Shown here: positions 1 to 5,190 of the stretch, one piece after another
How the letters are laid out: every line of letters begins with the position of its first letter
Position numbering within the stretch: the first letter of the stretch is position 1
NCBI GenBank assembly: GCA_016218095.1
Contig: JACREV010000126.1
Span: forward strand, 1 to 5,218
Origin: Deltaproteobacteria bacterium
GTDB lineage: Bacteria; Desulfobacterota; GWC2-55-46
Reading direction: 5' to 3'
DNA: 5,218 nt
Notes under the pieces: generated by a model
Databases searched by the model: none
What the model saw: the letters and a program-made list of their open reading frames with translations, nothing else
What the model was told of the DNA's origin: nothing
Made by a program: the position numbers and the translations under genes

Positions 1-48
1 AGAGAGGCTGTAAAGGGCTCGGATATCGCCTCGTTAGAGGCGATCTGA
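1..48 (+). CDS. Possible C-terminal tail of an upstream gene (partial)
   Basis: Frame 1 is open from the window edge to a TGA at 46-48 and reads REAVKGSDIASLEAI. The composition is protein-like. The first ten residues resemble the 'EAVKGSDI' segment near the C-terminus of DnaK/Hsp70 chaperones, but DnaK normally continues for several tens of residues, so this would be a truncated or coincidental match. Fifteen residues are too few to assign a family. The last codons lie in a strong hairpin (18-54). The other two plus frames are also open at the very edge, so the frame choice rests only on residue composition. The next gene has its own ribosome binding site about 95 bases downstream. Confidence 0.25.
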   Translation, partial: REAVKGSDIASLEAI

Positions 49-54
49 CCGGAG
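18..54 (+). other. Extended hairpin overlapping the end of the upstream reading frame
   Basis: A perfect 8-bp stem (25-32 with 37-44) closes a GTTA tetraloop. It can be extended by a second short helix in which 18-22 pairs with 49-54 around an internal loop and a one-base bulge. No T-run follows on the plus strand, so it is not a standard intrinsic terminator. It may be the base of a structured leader or simply a GC-rich coding tail. The pairing is visible in the sequence; any function is inference. Confidence 0.35.
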
Positions 55-66
55 AACAGGGCCGCC

Positions 67-90
67 GGGTCTCGTGACGAGGCGAGACCC
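67..90 (+). other. Perfect 8-bp hairpin upstream of the GGDEF-like gene
   Basis: GGGTCTCG at 67-74 pairs perfectly with CGAGACCC at 83-90 around an 8-base loop. It is enclosed by a possible outer helix in which 59-66 pairs with 107-114, with two G-U pairs. The element lies 65 bases before the GTG start of the GGDEF-like gene and has no following T-tract, so it is more like a leader-RNA structure than a terminator. I compared it by eye with the c-di-GMP-I riboswitch consensus and found no match to its GCAAA-containing core, so no riboswitch class is assigned. Confidence 0.35.
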
Positions 91-154
91 GAAGGCGATG
101 GCCGCCGGCGGTCTCAGGTTTTTCGGTACGGGCTTCAGTAGAAAGGAGATTCCA

Positions 155-604
155 GTGCTTGTTGCGGCTGAAATGCATGCGGAAAGCGACACGAGGGAAA
201 GGTTCGCTGAAATAATAATGAAGGCGGCCCCGAAGATACAGGGGTTCGGCGGGCAGTACTCGCTCATCGTCTACTCGATAGACAACATCGAATTCATCGA
301 GGAGTCGTTCGGCCGGGAGGACGCGTCCAGAGTGCTCGGCGAGATCAACGGGATCATCAGGCAACGGATAAGGGAGATAGACTCGCTCATAAGCTGGGAC
401 CGCACTGACTTCATAATCCTCGCCCAGGGGGCCGACGCGGCAAGCGCGCGAGCCCTCGCAGAAAGGATAAGAAAGGAAATAGAGACCCATAGCTTCGAGC
501 CTATCATTAAAGTAAATTTGAGCTTCTGCGTAGCCTCGTTCAGGCCGGAAGGCGGGTTCTCCGCTCCTTTAAGCGGCGGCAATTTTCACGGGTCGCTCGC
601 CTGA
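155..604 (+). CDS. Degenerate GGDEF-fold protein, probably catalytically inactive, possibly truncated by frameshift
   Basis: I chose the GTG at 155 because GAAAGGAG (141-148) sits 6 bases before it. A longer reading from GTG 74 lacks such a site and adds 27 low-quality residues. The 149-residue product follows the GGDEF (diguanylate cyclase) fold: YSLIVYSIDNIEF (residues 35-47) matches the first strand and metal loop, a helix runs through REDASRVLGEINGIIRQRIRE (54-74), and SWDRTDFIIL (80-89) matches the signature hairpin. Signature GGDEF is DRTDF (82-86). The first metal-binding Asp is Ser41, and the guanine-contacting Asn position is Glu49. Known diguanylate cyclases need these residues, so catalysis is unlikely; a ligand-binding or protein-interaction role is inferred. 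There is no sensor or membrane domain. The fold seems to lack its last helix. The protein-like frame +1 continuation after the TGA suggests that the true C-terminus was displaced by a frameshift. Confidence 0.7.
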   Translation: MLVAAEMHAESDTRERFAEIIMKAAPKIQGFGGQYSLIVYSIDNIEFIEESFGREDASRVLGEINGIIRQRIREIDSLISWDRTDFIILAQGADAASARALAERIRKEIETHSFEPIIKVNLSFCVASFRPEGGFSAPLSGGNFHGSLA

Positions 605-712
605 GCTGCCCGGCGAGAACGGGCTTCAAGCCAAACTGGATCCGATTATCGCGGCCATAAACACGACGGCCCTTGAAGATATTTACGAGTACCACACCAC
701 ATCCCCCCCTAA
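573..712 (+). pseudogene. Out-of-frame continuation of the GGDEF-like gene
   Basis: One frame over from the GGDEF-like gene, codons from about 603 read ELPGENGLQAKLDPIIAAI and then NTTALEDIYEYHTTSPP. This has ordinary protein composition and the neighbouring codon habits (ATA, AAG, GCC). This frame has a stop at 570-572, and the upstream frame stops at 602-604, so the two open frames overlap only at 573-604; a single extra base there would explain the break. The frame then enters a run of seven C (703-709) followed directly by TAA (710-712) in the original frame, so a second one-base change in that run would give a natural stop. I infer a real frameshift mutation or sequence error. The continuation is not a separate gene: no start codon with a ribosome site is visible. 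Confidence 0.45.
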
Positions 713-729
713 AACCCGCTTTATAAGCC

Positions 730-752
730 AGAGGGGCCCAACGGGCCCCTCT
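730..752 (+). terminator. Strong GC hairpin, candidate terminator after the GGDEF-like gene
   Basis: AGAGGGGCCC (730-739) pairs perfectly with GGGCCCCTCT (743-752) around a three-base AAC loop, giving a very stable 10-bp stem. It lies between the end of the GGDEF-like gene and its continuation, and the candidate xfp promoter. The plus side is followed by GCGACCCCCTCTTCG, not a T-tract, and the minus side has no clean T-run either. It is therefore not a textbook intrinsic terminator and could instead protect a 3' end or pause polymerase. Confidence 0.45.
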
Positions 753-793
753 GCGACCCCCTCTTCGCCTCAAACGCCCCTTGCACACGCGCC

Positions 794-823
794 TTGCTCT
801 GCTATGCTCAGTAATATGATAAT
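794..823 (+). promoter_or_regulatory. Candidate sigma70-type promoter for the phosphoketolase gene
   Basis: An AT-rich island stands out against GC-rich flanks. It holds TATGATAAT (815-823), which contains two overlapping -10-like hexamers: TATGAT (5 of 6) at 815 and GATAAT (5 of 6) at 818. A weak -35-like TTGCTC lies at 794-799, 15 or 18 bases upstream of them. Transcription would start near 825-832 and give a leader of about 80 bases before xfp. The poor -35 suggests either activator dependence or a different sigma factor. The assignment is tentative. Confidence 0.4.
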
Positions 824-838
824 GAAAAGTACCTGAGA

Positions 839-870
839 GAACCTTTTTGTAGAAAAGTTCCCCCAGAACT
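839..870 (+). other. Mutually exclusive leader hairpins upstream of xfp
   Basis: GAAC-C-TTTT (839-847) can pair with AAAAGTTC (853-860), giving eight pairs with one bulged C and a five-base loop. The same AGTTC (856-860) can instead pair with GAACT (866-870) around a CCCCA loop. The two structures compete for GTTC, and both lie inside the predicted xfp 5' untranslated region, ending about 24 bases before the AGGAG ribosome site. This geometry is compatible with a regulatory leader, but the second stem is only five pairs and could be chance. Confidence 0.3.
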
Positions 871-908
871 CTTCATCCTCGTATCACAGGCACAGGAGAG
901 GCGTGCTG

Positions 909-3278
909 ATGGACAAGGACGAGAGGGTAAGGTTATTGGACAGATACTGGAGGGCCGTGAATTACATCTCGGTCGCACAGTTGTATCTAAAGAGGAACGC
1001 CCTTCTCCATGAGCCTCTCCGCGCCTCTGACATAAAGCCCCGCCTCCTCGGCCACTGGGGGACCGTCCCTGGGCTGAACTTCATTTACGCGCATCTTAAC
1101 AGACTGATACAGGATACGGACGCGGAGGTACTGCTTGTCGTGGGGCCGGGCCACGGCGCGCCGGGGATACTCGCGAACCTTTACCTTGAGGGGACGCTGA
1201 AGGACTATTACCCGGAGTTCACGCAGGACGCGGCAGGGGCCGACAGGTTCGCGCGGGCCTTTTCCTGGCCCAATGGCATGCCGAGCCATCTGACGCCTTC
1301 GACACCCGGGACGATACAGGAGGGCGGGGAATTAGGGTACTGCCTCGTCCATTCCTACGGAGCGGCGCTCGATAACCCCGGCCTCATCGCGGCCTGCGTC
1401 ATCGGGGACGGAGAGGCTGAGACCGGCCCTCTCGCCGCGTCCTGGCAGTTCAACAGGTTTTTGAACCCGGCGAGAGACGGGGCGGTCCTTCCCATACTGC
1501 ACCTCAACGGTTACAAGATATCCGGGCCGACAATAATGGGGAGGATGAGCGACGACGAGCTTACGATGTACTTCGAGGGCATGGGTTACGGCGTCCATCT
1601 GGTCAGGGGGAGCGACCCTGAGAAGATGCACAATTCGTTCTGGGTCGCGCTCGACTTCGCGTATGACGAGATAAGGAGGATACAATTCTCCGCGCGTTCG
1701 ATCGGGCCAGAGGAAAAGCCCCGGTGGCCGATAGTGATACTCGCTACCCCCAAGGGCTGGACCGGCCCCAAGACCCTCCACGGAGAGCCCGTTGAGGGGC
1801 ACTTCCGCTCGCACCAGATACCGATAAAAAATGTCCCTGAGGACAATGGGGCGATGGAGGAGCTCTCAAGGTGGCTGAACAGCTACAGGCCGGAAGAGCT
1901 CTTCGACGCGAACGGCGCTCCGAAAGAAGAGGTCCTCTCGGCCCTCCCGCGGCCGGAGAGGGTGATGGGGAGGAACCCGCACGCGAACAACGGGGTCAAG
2001 GGTCCGCTGAAACTCCCCGACCTTTCCTCTTATGCGATAGACGTCGCCACCCCCGGTGGGCCGAACGCGGAATCGACATGGGAGTTGGGCAAGTATCTCC
2101 GCGATGTCTTCAGGGAGAACGAAGCGGACAACGACTTCAGGGTCTTCTGCCCCGACGAGCTCGACTCGAACAGGCTTAAAAAGATATTCGAGACGACGCA
2201 AAGGGCCTTCATGTGGCCGCTCATTGATACCGATGTCGACATTTCCAAGAACGGCAGGGCCGTCGAGGTCTTAAGCGAGCACTTCTGCCAGGGCGCGCTC
2301 GAGGGGTACATACTCACAGGCAGGCACGGCGTCATGGTCTCGTACGAGGCGTTCGTGACGATAATAGACTCGATGTTCAGCCAGTACGCCAAGTGGCTCA
2401 AGGTCTCGCGCGAGATACCGTGGAGGAGGCCGGTCGCTTCTTTCACTTACCTCCTGACGTCTCACTCCTGGAGGCAGGACCACAACGGGTACAGCCACCA
2501 GGGGCCTGGCTTCATAGACACGCTCCTTACGAAGAAGTCGTCGGTGATAAGGATCTATCTCCCGCCTGACGCGAACACGCTCCTCCACGCCTTCGCCCAT
2601 TGCCTCGAGGGCAAGGGTTTCGTGAACCTCGTCATAGCCTCCAAGCAGGAGATGCCGCAGTGGTTATCGTTCGACGAGGCCGGGGAGCATTTCCTCAGGG
2701 GCGCGTCGGTCTGGGAGTGGGCCTCGACGGGCCACGGCGAGCACCCGGACGTGGTCATGGCGTCTTCCGGGGATGTCCCGACGCTCGAGGCCCTCGCCGC
2801 GGCCTCGATATTGAGAGAGCGCATGACAGAGCTAAAGATAAGGTTCGTGAACGTCGTAGACCTCCTCTCGCTTTCGCACGCGGGGGAAGGGGCGCACGGG
2901 TTGGACGACGAGAGCTTCAGGGACCTCTTCACCGATACCGCGCCGGTCGTCTTCGCCTTTCACGGATACCCGAGGGTGATCCACGAGCTCATCTACAGGC
3001 GGCCCAACGCGCAGAGGTTCCACGTGCGAGGCTACATAGAAGAGGGGGCGACGACGACCCCGTTCGACATGGTCGTCGCTAACGGGATAAGCAGGTACCA
3101 TCTCGCGATAGAGGCGTTGAGGAGGACCCCGAGGCTCAGGACGCGCGCCCTCGACCTCATCTCCGAACTCGAAGAGAAGCTCATCGCGCACAGGGAGTAC
3201 ATAATAGAGCACGGGGTCGATATGCCCGAGGTAATGAACTGGAGGTGGACCCAGGTCCACGAGCTTACGAGGGCTTGA
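909..3278 (+). CDS. xfp: Phosphoketolase (xylulose-5-phosphate/fructose-6-phosphate)
   Basis: This cytosolic thiamine-diphosphate enzyme uses phosphate to cleave xylulose-5-phosphate to glyceraldehyde-3-phosphate plus acetyl phosphate, or fructose-6-phosphate to erythrose-4-phosphate plus acetyl phosphate. The 789 residues match the usual family length. Visible landmarks, numbered from ATG 909, are HWGTVPGLNF (His49), GPGHGAPG (His82), the cofactor motif GDGEAETGP (166-174), ILHLNGYKI, SHQIPI (His302), LEGYILTGRHG with the catalytic Glu465, and DHNGYSHQ with Asn526 and His530. All correspond to active-site positions known from bifidobacterial enzymes, so the protein should be active. AGGAG (894-898) precedes three possible starts: GTG 903 (4-base gap), CTG 906 and ATG 909 (10-base gap). 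I prefer ATG 909; GTG 903 would add two residues. No acetate kinase or phosphotransacetylase gene adjoins it, so the fate of acetyl phosphate is decided elsewhere. Its 3' end overlaps the convergent DUF2269 gene. Substrate preference cannot be read from sequence. Confidence 0.97.
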   Translation: MDKDERVRLLDRYWRAVNYISVAQLYLKRNALLHEPLRASDIKPRLLGHWGTVPGLNFIYAHLNRLIQDTDAEVLLVVGPGHGAPGILANLYLEGTLKDYYPEFTQDAAGADRFARAFSWPNGMPSHLTPSTPGTIQEGGELGYCLVHSYGAALDNPGLIAACVIGDGEAETGPLAASWQFNRFLNPARDGAVLPILHLNGYKISGPTIMGRMSDDELTMYFEGMGYGVHLVRGSDPEKMHNSFWVALDFAYDEIRRIQFSARSIGPEEKPRWPIVILATPKGWTGPKTLHGEPVEGHFRSHQIPIKNVPEDNGAMEELSRWLNSYRPEELFDANGAPKEEVLSALPRPERVMGRNPHANNGVKGPLKLPDLSSYAIDVATPGGPNAESTWELGKYLRDVFRENEADNDFRVFCPDELDSNRLKKIFETTQRAFMWPLIDTDVDISKNGRAVEVLSEHFCQGALEGYILTGRHGVMVSYEAFVTIIDSMFSQYAKWLKVSREIPWRRPVASFTYLLTSHSWRQDHNGYSHQGPGFIDTLLTKKSSVIRIYLPPDANTLLHAFAHCLEGKGFVNLVIASKQEMPQWLSFDEAGEHFLRGASVWEWASTGHGEHPDVVMASSGDVPTLEALAAASILRERMTELKIRFVNVVDLLSLSHAGEGAHGLDDESFRDLFTDTAPVVFAFHGYPRVIHELIYRRPNAQRFHVRGYIEEGATTTPFDMVVANGISRYHLAIEALRRTPRLRTRALDLISELEEKLIAHREYIIEHGVDMPEVMNWRWTQVHELTRA
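3245..3260. other. Small inverted repeat at the convergent gene ends
   Basis: GTGGAC (3245-3250) pairs with GTCCAC (3255-3260) around a four-base loop. The repeat lies inside the last codons of xfp and, read on the minus strand, begins four bases after the stop of the DUF2269 gene. That is where a terminator for the minus-strand operon would be expected, but no T-run follows and the stem is short. It may equally be a by-product of the encoded residues WTQVH. Confidence 0.25.
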
Positions 3279-3729
3279 ATACCATTAGCAGAAAGACGGC
3301 TACGAGCGCCGGGAACGCGACGCACCCGAGCGCGACCCATGCAAAAGCAAGCCTCCAGTACGCGCGGGGCAAGGGCGTGAGCGCTTCATAAGCCTCACGC
3401 GCCATCTCCCTCATCCTCACCTGAATGCAAACGACCGGCAGCCACGCGGCGCCTGCGAGGGCGTAGAGCGCAAGGGACCAGAGTATCCACGCGTCCGTCA
3501 TCGAGTACCCCGCCTCCCTCATCATGAGAAAACCGGTCAATGGCTGGATGATAACGGCGGGTGTCGTGAAGAGCCAGTCGGCGAGCACGACGTTCCTTGA
3601 GGCGAAGTAGATGGAGGGGACGTCCTTCGAGAGGTTCGCCCGGAGCATATAGAAGGCGGACCCCACCCCGGTGCCGAAGAGGACGGTCGAGCTTATGACA
3701 TGGATGCATTTGAGGAACAGATACGGCAT
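3265..3729 (-). CDS. DUF2269 family integral membrane protein
   Basis: The 154-residue product matches the DUF2269 family of small inner-membrane proteins of unknown function in length and pattern. Recognisable stretches are KCIHVISSTVLFGTGVGSAF, VVLADWLFTTPAVIIQPLTG and LALYALAGAAWLPVVCIQVRM. Four hydrophobic segments fall near residues 4-28, 47-70, 80-103 and 127-151. His10 in the first helix and the charged DW pair (51-52) at the start of the second lie in segments I recall as family-typical. The ATG is one base after the stop of the SDR-DoxX gene. Its GGAGG ribosome site (3743-3739 on the minus strand, 9-base gap) lies within that gene's last codons, so the two are cotranscribed and probably translationally coupled. 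Membership is convincing; the biochemical role is unknown. A shared membrane redox role with its partner is inferred from the DoxX fusion and pairing. Confidence 0.9.
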   Translation of the reverse strand: MPYLFLKCIHVISSTVLFGTGVGSAFYMLRANLSKDVPSIYFASRNVVLADWLFTTPAVIIQPLTGFLMMREAGYSMTDAWILWSLALYALAGAAWLPVVCIQVRMREMAREAYEALTPLPRAYWRLAFAWVALGCVAFPALVAVFLLMVFKPS

Positions 3730-3730
3730 A

Positions 3731-5002
3731 TTATTTTTCCTCCAATGAGACGACGGCGAGTGTGGCTGAGAGCACGACGATGTTTTTAATGACGGGCGCG
3801 AACGGGTGGATGAGGAGGACGGGGAGCCTTAGCGCTATTATCAGGGTGTATGCGAGCATGAGGAGCATCTGCGCTATACACGCGGCCCTTACCCTGTACC
3901 CGAAGAGGAGCGCGGCCCCGAGGATGATGTCGATGATCGAGGCGGCATACAGCGCCCCCGGCCTTAGATAAGCGGGGACGCCGGTCTCTTCCAAGAGCTC
4001 GATCGATTCGGCGTAGGGGAAGACGAAGAGGGATACGAGCCCTGAGCATATCCAGAGGAGGGCTATCGTTAGCCTCAAGACCGGGAGTGTGAAGAAGAGG
4101 CGTGCGTCGTTTCGCCCGGCGCGAGAGAACGGCGGCGCGTCGATGAATGGCGCGGGGTCGGCTTTAGCCGCTTTTTTGAAAAGCGAGATATCGGCGGCGT
4201 TGCCGCGCTTCAGCATCCCGAGCGTTTCGGTGTTCAACGGGCCGGTCTTCGTGATATCCCCAGCGCACGCGATAATGCGCGCGATGGACATCGGGATTTT
4301 AAGAAACCGCGCGCGGCCGAGCCCGAGCCTCTTCCTGTAGACTGAGAGCATCTGCGCGTATGTGATCGCCTCGCCCCCGGCGGCGTCTATTGTAAGGCGT
4401 TTGGCGGACTCGTCCTCAAGGATGTTGACGACGGCCCTTGAGAGGTCTTCTATGGAGATGGGCTGAAGGAGCTCTTCGCCTTCTCCGAAGACCGGGATGA
4501 CGGGGAGCGACGAGAGCGCGCTAAAGAGGCGCGTGCTCGCCCCTCCCTTGCCGAATACGAGCGAGGGCCTTACGATCACCCAATCGATCGAGAGACCTCT
4601 GAGAAAGTCGTCTGCCTCTTTTTTCGAGAGGTGATACCGGCTCTCTGCCCTTTCATCCGCGCCTAAAGCGGAGATCTGGACTATCTTTTTTACCCCCGCC
4701 TTTTGAGCGCCCTCGAAGAGCGCCTTCGGGGTCTTGGAGTGGAGCGCCTTGAAGGTCGCGCCCTTCCTCTCGGTTATTATCCCTACTGCGTTTACAACGG
4801 CGTCGACGCCCTTTAGCCTCCCAGTCCAGACAAGAGGCTCCGTATCCCTTTCGAAATCGCACGCCACGGCCTCTACGCCGAGGACCATTCGCGCCCTTGC
4901 CGGGTCCCTGACGCAAGCGACGACCTCGTGCCCCCTCGTTTTAAGAGCCGATACGATATTTGAGCCTATGAAGCCGGTCCCGCCTGTAACGAGCACCTTC
5001 AT
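3731..5002 (-). CDS. Atypical SDR (NDUFA9-like) NAD(P)-binding protein fused to a DoxX-like membrane domain
   Basis: Residues 1 to about 300 form an extended or atypical short-chain dehydrogenase fold. The N-terminal dinucleotide motif is VTGGTGFIG (residues 5-13), followed by NAVGI (71-75), QISALGA with Ser111, and an intact YxxxK pair (Tyr123, Lys127). RPSLVFG (145-151) and the substrate-lid region PLNTETLGMLKRGN (255-268) resemble the complex I NDUFA9-like subgroup. Residues about 303-421 hold four hydrophobic segments (near 303-328, 351-368, 371-397 and 400-419), matching DoxX-like domains that are often fused to such SDRs. The protein should be anchored in the cytoplasmic membrane with its SDR part in the cytoplasm. 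AAGGAGG (5016-5010 on the minus strand) lies 7 bases before the ATG, supporting the start. It heads a two-gene operon with DUF2269. Substrate unknown; a lipid or quinone-type substrate is plausible only as inference. Confidence 0.9.
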   Translation of the reverse strand: MKVLVTGGTGFIGSNIVSALKTRGHEVVACVRDPARARMVLGVEAVACDFERDTEPLVWTGRLKGVDAVVNAVGIITERKGATFKALHSKTPKALFEGAQKAGVKKIVQISALGADERAESRYHLSKKEADDFLRGLSIDWVIVRPSLVFGKGGASTRLFSALSSLPVIPVFGEGEELLQPISIEDLSRAVVNILEDESAKRLTIDAAGGEAITYAQMLSVYRKRLGLGRARFLKIPMSIARIIACAGDITKTGPLNTETLGMLKRGNAADISLFKKAAKADPAPFIDAPPFSRAGRNDARLFFTLPVLRLTIALLWICSGLVSLFVFPYAESIELLEETGVPAYLRPGALYAASIIDIILGAALLFGYRVRAACIAQMLLMLAYTLIIALRLPVLLIHPFAPVIKNIVVLSATLAVVSLEEK

Positions 5003-5030
5003 GGTCGCCCCTCCTTTATCTCAAAATGCC

Positions 5031-5038
5031 TGTATACA
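5031..5038. repeat. TGTATACA palindrome in the SDR-DoxX leader
   Basis: TGTATACA is a perfect 8-bp palindrome 14 bases upstream of the minus-strand ribosome site of the SDR-DoxX gene. It shares the TGTA/TACA ends of the half-sites at 5119-5159, so it could be an accessory operator position. It is short enough to arise by chance. Confidence 0.25.
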
Positions 5039-5095
5039 TTAAGAGCAAGGACTGTGCCCGGGCCAGTCATGGATAATGCCTTGTTTTAATTATGT

Positions 5096-5125
5096 TTTTT
5101 AAAAGAGGAATATTTGAGATGTAAA
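5096..5125 (-). promoter_or_regulatory. Candidate promoter for the SDR-DoxX/DUF2269 operon
   Basis: On the minus strand TTTACA (5125-5120) is a 5-of-6 match to the sigma70 -35 box. An AT-rich stretch follows with two overlapping -10-like hexamers, TTTAAA (5103-5098, 16-base spacer) and TAAAAA (5101-5096, 18-base spacer), each 4 of 6. The leader would be about 85 bases. The -35 box coincides with the left arm of the inverted repeat at 5119-5137, so a protein bound there would block this promoter. Confidence 0.3.
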
Positions 5126-5159
5126 TTTGGTTTACATTCTGGTACTATCATCTGTAAAC
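5119..5159. promoter_or_regulatory. Candidate operator with three TGTAAA-type half-sites
   Basis: ATGTAAA (5119-5125) and TTTACAT (5131-5137) form a perfect 7-bp inverted repeat with a 5-base spacer. A third half-site, TGTAAAC (5153-5159), forms a second inverted pair with GTTTACA (5130-5136) across 16 bases. The sites lie in the AT-rich divergent intergenic region and overlap candidate promoter boxes in both directions, the arrangement expected of an autoregulated or shared operator. The cognate regulator is not identifiable; TGTAAA/TTTACA arms occur in sites of several unrelated regulator families. Confidence 0.5.
5131..5158 (+). promoter_or_regulatory. Candidate promoter for the rightmost plus-strand gene
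   Basis: TTTACA (5131-5136) is a 5-of-6 match to the -35 consensus. TGTAAA (5153-5158) is a 4-of-6 match to the -10 consensus at a 16-base spacing. Transcription would begin near 5165, about 25 bases before the ATG at 5191. Both boxes are made of the same half-sites as the operator, so either the resemblance is incidental or binding there directly occludes the promoter. Confidence 0.35.
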
Positions 5160-5190
5160 AAAGTATCCATCTTCCGGAGGTCCTCGTTCC

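Noticed and set aside
1..154. c-di-GMP-I (GEMM) riboswitch ahead of the GGDEF-like gene
   Set aside because: The region has strong hairpins and a suggestive context, but the conserved GCAAA-containing core and the ordered P2/P3 receptor segments are not present by eye.
74..154. N-terminal extension of the GGDEF-like protein from GTG 74
   Set aside because: GTG 74 has no ribosome site and lies on a hairpin arm, whereas GTG 155 has GAAAGGAG at ideal spacing and starts just before the folded domain.
590..606. Programmed +1 frameshift at the TGA of the GGDEF-like gene
   Set aside because: The site resembles the general idea of a slow TGA, but there is no CTT-TGA-C slip sequence and no upstream purine-rich stimulator like that of prfB; an indel is simpler.
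605..902. A separate small gene or RNA gene between the GGDEF-like gene and xfp
   Set aside because: No start codon with a ribosome site and no tRNA-like cloverleaf is visible; the stretch is explained by the frame-shifted tail, a GC hairpin, a promoter and the xfp leader.
1332..1814. Long minus-strand open frame opposite xfp, and similar ones at 987-1289, 1866-2201 and 2832-3260
   Set aside because: Their composition is Arg/Pro/Val/Glu-rich, as expected when high-GC codons are read antisense. They lack ribosome sites and match no family I know, while the plus strand encodes a clear phosphoketolase.
5119..5159. BirA (biotin) operator
   Set aside because: The TGTAAAC/GTTTACA arms are similar, but the spacing and flanking bases do not fit the longer TTGTAAACC...GGTTTACAA pattern cleanly, and no biotin gene is visible.
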